From: Actinomycetota bacterium
GTDB taxonomy: Bacteria > Actinomycetota > Actinomycetes > Nanopelagicales > Nanopelagicaceae
NCBI GenBank assembly: GCA_026392815.1
Contig: JAPLBI010000019.1
Span: 1 to 9,907, forward strand
Length of the DNA: 9,907 nucleotides
Direction: 5' to 3'
In this document: positions 7,706-9,907 of the stretch, piece by piece
Numbering within the stretch: the stretch's first letter is position 1
Layout of the letters: each line of letters starts with the position of its first letter
Translations under genes and position numbers: made by a program
The notes under the pieces: model-generated
Told to the model about the DNA's origin: nothing
Seen by the model: the letters and a program-made list of their open reading frames with translations, nothing else
Database searches by the model: none

Positions 7706-9108
7706 TGGCAAACGATATTTCGCAATGGTCGGGCAAGCGTCTGCATTTCATCGGTATTGGCGGAGCGGGAATGAGTGGTTTAGCGCGCATTGCTCTCTCG
7801 TATGGAATAACGGTTACAGGATCGGACGCTAAAGATTCAACGGTATTAAGCGCGCTGCAGGCACTTGGAGCGCAGGTTTCGCCAGAACATAAAGCCAGCC
7901 AAGTAGATGGCGCCGATTACATTATTTTTTCAACAGCCATCAGTGCTGCAAATGTTGAGTTAGTTCGCGCCCAAGAGTTACAGATTCCCGTGCTGACCCG
8001 TGCGCAGGCGCTTGCAACTTTAATGTCGCAAGATCGCAGCATCGCTGTCGCCGGAACACATGGCAAGACAACTACTTCATCGATGTGGACCGTCGCCCTG
8101 CAATCGTGTGGATTGGATCCTTCATTTGCGATCGGCGGCACGTTGACATCATCTGGATCAAATGCCCATAAAGGAACAGGCGATCTCTTTGTCGCCGAAG
8201 CCGATGAATCTGATGGATCATTTATTGAATACCATCCCAACGCTGCGATCGTTACAAATATTGAACACGATCACGTTGACTTTTTCGCAAAGCCTGAGGA
8301 TGTAACCAACGCCTTTAACTCTTTTGCCGCAACGATTAGCCAAGATGGAATTCTGGTTTATTGCGCCGATGATGCTGGTTCTGCCGCTTTGGGCGGGAAC
8401 CCGAAATTACGCACTGATCTAAAGGTTATTTCCTATGGAACTATCGAAGGTAGCGACCTATATATCGATTCAATCAATCTATTAGCGATGGGATCAACGG
8501 CGAGAGCGCTTTGGAAAGGGCGCTTAGTCGGAACCCTCTCGCTACAAGTTCCGGGTTTACACAATGTTTTAAATGCAGGCGCAGCTTTAGCGATGGGCCT
8601 AGCCCTTGGCGCACCCGCTGCCGAACTACTTTCAGGTTTAGCAAGTTTTCATGGCACCGGGCGCCGCTTTGAGTTAAAGGGAACGGTTCATGGAATTCGC
8701 GTAATCGATGATTACGGCCACCACCCAACTGAAATTACCGTGACCTTAGAAGCGGCAAAGCGCTACGCCGGAGACGGAAGAGTACTTGCGATATTTCAAC
8801 CACACCGTTATTCGCGAACCCAAGCATTTATGAAGGAGTTCTCAACGGCTTTAGATATAGCCGATGAAGTAATTCTCCTTGAAATCTATGCCGCATCCGA
8901 GAAACCTATTCCCGGTGTAAGCGCTGCGCAGATCGCATCCACAATGGAACACGGCCAGTTTATTCCAAACTTTATCGAGGCATCTGACTGGGTTATCGAT
9001 AACGCGAAACCAGGAGATGTAATTCTGACCCTTGGTGCAGGAGATGTGAATTCACTGGCGCCAATTATCTGCGATGGGCTAGCGCGCCGATTTAACTCAC
9101 CGGCCTAA
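7705..9108 (+). CDS. murC: UDP-MurNAc:L-alanine ligase MurC
   Basis: MurC adds L-alanine to UDP-MurNAc, the first step of stem peptide assembly in the cytoplasm. The 467-residue protein starts with the UDP-binding loop FIGIGGAGMSGLARI (GIGGAGMSG at 17-25). The ATPase domain has P-loop GTHGKTTT (117-124), whose His is characteristic of MurC, then EADESDGS (165-172) and NIEHDHVDFF. The C-terminal domain has DDYGHHPTEI (from 335), FQPHRYSRT, LLEIYAASEKPIPGVS and LTLGAGDVN. The start overlaps the murG stop as TAATG, with GAAGG at 7693-7697 as a well-placed ribosome site. Its stop is in the same frame as ftsQ, 18 bases upstream of the ftsQ ATG. Unlike in some bacteria, it is not followed by or fused to a ddl gene. 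Confidence 0.96.
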   Translation: MANDISQWSGKRLHFIGIGGAGMSGLARIALSYGITVTGSDAKDSTVLSALQALGAQVSPEHKASQVDGADYIIFSTAISAANVELVRAQELQIPVLTRAQALATLMSQDRSIAVAGTHGKTTTSSMWTVALQSCGLDPSFAIGGTLTSSGSNAHKGTGDLFVAEADESDGSFIEYHPNAAIVTNIEHDHVDFFAKPEDVTNAFNSFAATISQDGILVYCADDAGSAALGGNPKLRTDLKVISYGTIEGSDLYIDSINLLAMGSTARALWKGRLVGTLSLQVPGLHNVLNAGAALAMGLALGAPAAELLSGLASFHGTGRRFELKGTVHGIRVIDDYGHHPTEITVTLEAAKRYAGDGRVLAIFQPHRYSRTQAFMKEFSTALDIADEVILLEIYAASEKPIPGVSAAQIASTMEHGQFIPNFIEASDWVIDNAKPGDVILTLGAGDVNSLAPIICDGLARRFNSPA

Positions 9109-9126
9109 AGATCTGAAAAGAAGAAT

Positions 9127-9813
9127 ATGAAGATAAACCCTAGAACCGCGCGCACCGCGATCGCTCTCATTCTCATCTTTGGCGCTGGTTCTTATCTTCT
9201 AGGTTGGTCTCCACTGCTTTCAGTTAGAAGCGTTGAGATAGTTGGAGCTCCAACTAAAGAGAGTCAACTCGCAATCTCGCGCTCCCTAAATATCGCAGAC
9301 GGGGAAAAGTTAGCAAGAGTTGACCCCAGGTCTCTCTCGAATCGTTTACGTTCATTTGATTGGATTGAAAGTTCGCAGGTCTCAAGAAATTGGATTAATG
9401 GAAGAGTTTCGATTTCAATTAAGACAAGAACTCCAATCGCTCTATATAGCCAACCAGGTAAACCTCAAGTAGTACTTGACTCTTCAGGAAACACCTTCGC
9501 TACTCCGGCCGATATTGCAGATGGTCTTCCGAAGGTAAGCGCCAAATCAGTTGAAGGGGGGCTAGCGGCGATCAAAGTCTTTACATCGCTACCTGAAAGC
9601 TTCAGCAAAAATATCGATCGCATGAGCGCTGCCCGCAGCGATAACTTCTTAATTTATGGCAGATTTGAAGGACAGGATCTACGAATTATCTGGGGAGATG
9701 GCGAAGACACAGATCTGAAAGTTCAGGTAATCGAGGCGCTGCTGAAACGAGAAGAGAATAAGAATTTACGGATGATTGATGTAAGTGCTCCACATGCTCC
9801 TATCGTGAAGTGA
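9127..9813 (+). CDS. ftsQ: Cell division protein FtsQ/DivIB
   Basis: FtsQ is a bitopic divisome scaffold. Its extracytoplasmic POTRA and beta domains link FtsL/FtsB-type proteins and the septal synthase. The 228-residue product has a very short basic N-terminus (about nine residues), one membrane helix (about 10-27) and a POTRA domain starting at LLSVRSVEIVGAPT. It then has the FtsQ-like block RVDPRSLSNRL...WIESSQVSRNW and, later, RTPIALY and VVLDSSGNTFA. The start is well fixed: the murC stop lies in the same frame only seven codons upstream and there is no other start between. Purine-rich GAAAAGAAG just upstream is a reasonable ribosome site. The protein is shorter than mycobacterial FtsQ, mainly because a long cytoplasmic tail is absent. 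Sequence conservation is low in this family, so position after murC supports the name. Confidence 0.9.
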   Translation: MKINPRTARTAIALILIFGAGSYLLGWSPLLSVRSVEIVGAPTKESQLAISRSLNIADGEKLARVDPRSLSNRLRSFDWIESSQVSRNWINGRVSISIKTRTPIALYSQPGKPQVVLDSSGNTFATPADIADGLPKVSAKSVEGGLAAIKVFTSLPESFSKNIDRMSAARSDNFLIYGRFEGQDLRIIWGDGEDTDLKVQVIEALLKREENKNLRMIDVSAPHAPIVK

Positions 9814-9907
9814 TGTGAAGATTAAAATTATTTTAAATATTTACTCGATTTCTTTTCTCCAAATTCGTTGAAAAATTCGTTGAAAAATCTTTGAGTCGGT
9901 CTTTGCT
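9814..9907 (+). promoter_or_regulatory. AT-rich spacer after ftsQ, possible ftsZ leader/promoter region
   Basis: Ninety-four bases from the ftsQ stop to the window edge carry no credible gene. The first part (about 9820-9845) is strongly AT-rich and includes the palindrome TAAATATTTA at 9834-9843 and a -10-like TAAAAT at 9823-9828, with no good -35 at the right distance. The second part holds the 12-base tandem repeat. In actinobacteria ftsZ usually follows ftsQ and its promoters commonly lie in this spacer; that function is inferred here. No terminator hairpin followed by a T-run was seen. Confidence 0.4.
9861..9884 (+). repeat. Two exact 12-base direct repeats (AAATTCGTTGAA)
   Basis: AAATTCGTTGAA occurs at 9861-9872 and again, directly abutting, at 9873-9884. 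A degraded third copy (AAATCTTTGA) follows at 9885-9894. Each unit holds a TTC-GTT-GAA inverted half-site pair and a TTGAAA hexamer resembling a -35 element (9868-9873 and 9880-9885). The spacing is close to one helical turn, as for a tandem protein-binding site, but slippage could also explain it. Confidence 0.8.

Noticed and set aside
9106..9129. MurC-FtsQ fusion by stop-codon readthrough, since both are in the same frame
   Set aside because: A one-in-three coincidence; ftsQ has its own ATG and purine-rich ribosome site, and no readthrough signal is visible.
9815..9871. Small ORF starting with GTG after ftsQ (18 codons)
   Set aside because: It is short, built from AT-rich sequence, has no ribosome site of note and runs into the repeat; chance is enough to explain it.

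Overview
The window is a contiguous piece of a bacterial division and cell wall (dcw) gene cluster, all on the + strand. The order is ftsI (3' end only), murE, murF, mraY, murD, ftsW, murG, murC, ftsQ, followed by the start of what should be the ftsQ-ftsZ spacer. The order fits Actinobacteria: no ddl lies between murC and ftsQ, and no ftsA precedes the expected ftsZ. So do several protein signatures, such as the CYLVRDPLD and GFLWWN segments of MraY and the LLAPACASMD motif of MurD. Base composition looks moderate by eye (not counted) and proteins are at the short end for their families. Together with tight overlaps this suggests a streamlined, low-to-mid GC actinobacterium such as the freshwater acI/Nanopelagicales group. 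That placement is inference.

Layout: 1-147 is the PBP3/FtsI C-terminus. 147-4056 holds murE, murF and mraY. 4069-7705 holds murD, ftsW and murG. 7705-9108 is murC and 9127-9813 is ftsQ. Junctions are TAATG (ftsI/murE, murG/murC), ATGA (murE/murF, murD/ftsW, ftsW/murG), immediate abutment (murF/mraY) or gaps of 12 and 18 bases (mraY/murD, murC/ftsQ). No internal terminator or convincing promoter was seen, so one polycistronic transcript is likely. The only non-coding stretch is 9814-9907, which is AT-rich and contains a 12-base tandem repeat that could belong to ftsZ control.

The genes form one pathway. MurC, MurD, MurE and MurF add L-Ala, D-Glu, a diamino acid (meso-DAP is predicted from the DNPR motif) and D-Ala-D-Ala to UDP-MurNAc. 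MraY puts the product on undecaprenyl phosphate, MurG adds GlcNAc to give lipid II, and FtsW with FtsI polymerises and crosslinks it at the septum, where FtsQ serves as scaffold.

The most notable anomaly is in mraY. A correct start (ATG at 3023 with a strong Shine-Dalgarno) and the first nine codons are present, but the frame then breaks. About 25 bases encoding most of the first membrane helix appear to be missing, and the rest continues in another frame without a usable start before 3151. mraY is normally essential, so this is either a sequence/assembly error or a real lesion that needs explaining. I see no mobile element, RNA gene, CRISPR array or evidently new system; apart from the mraY break and the repeat region the window is ordinary.
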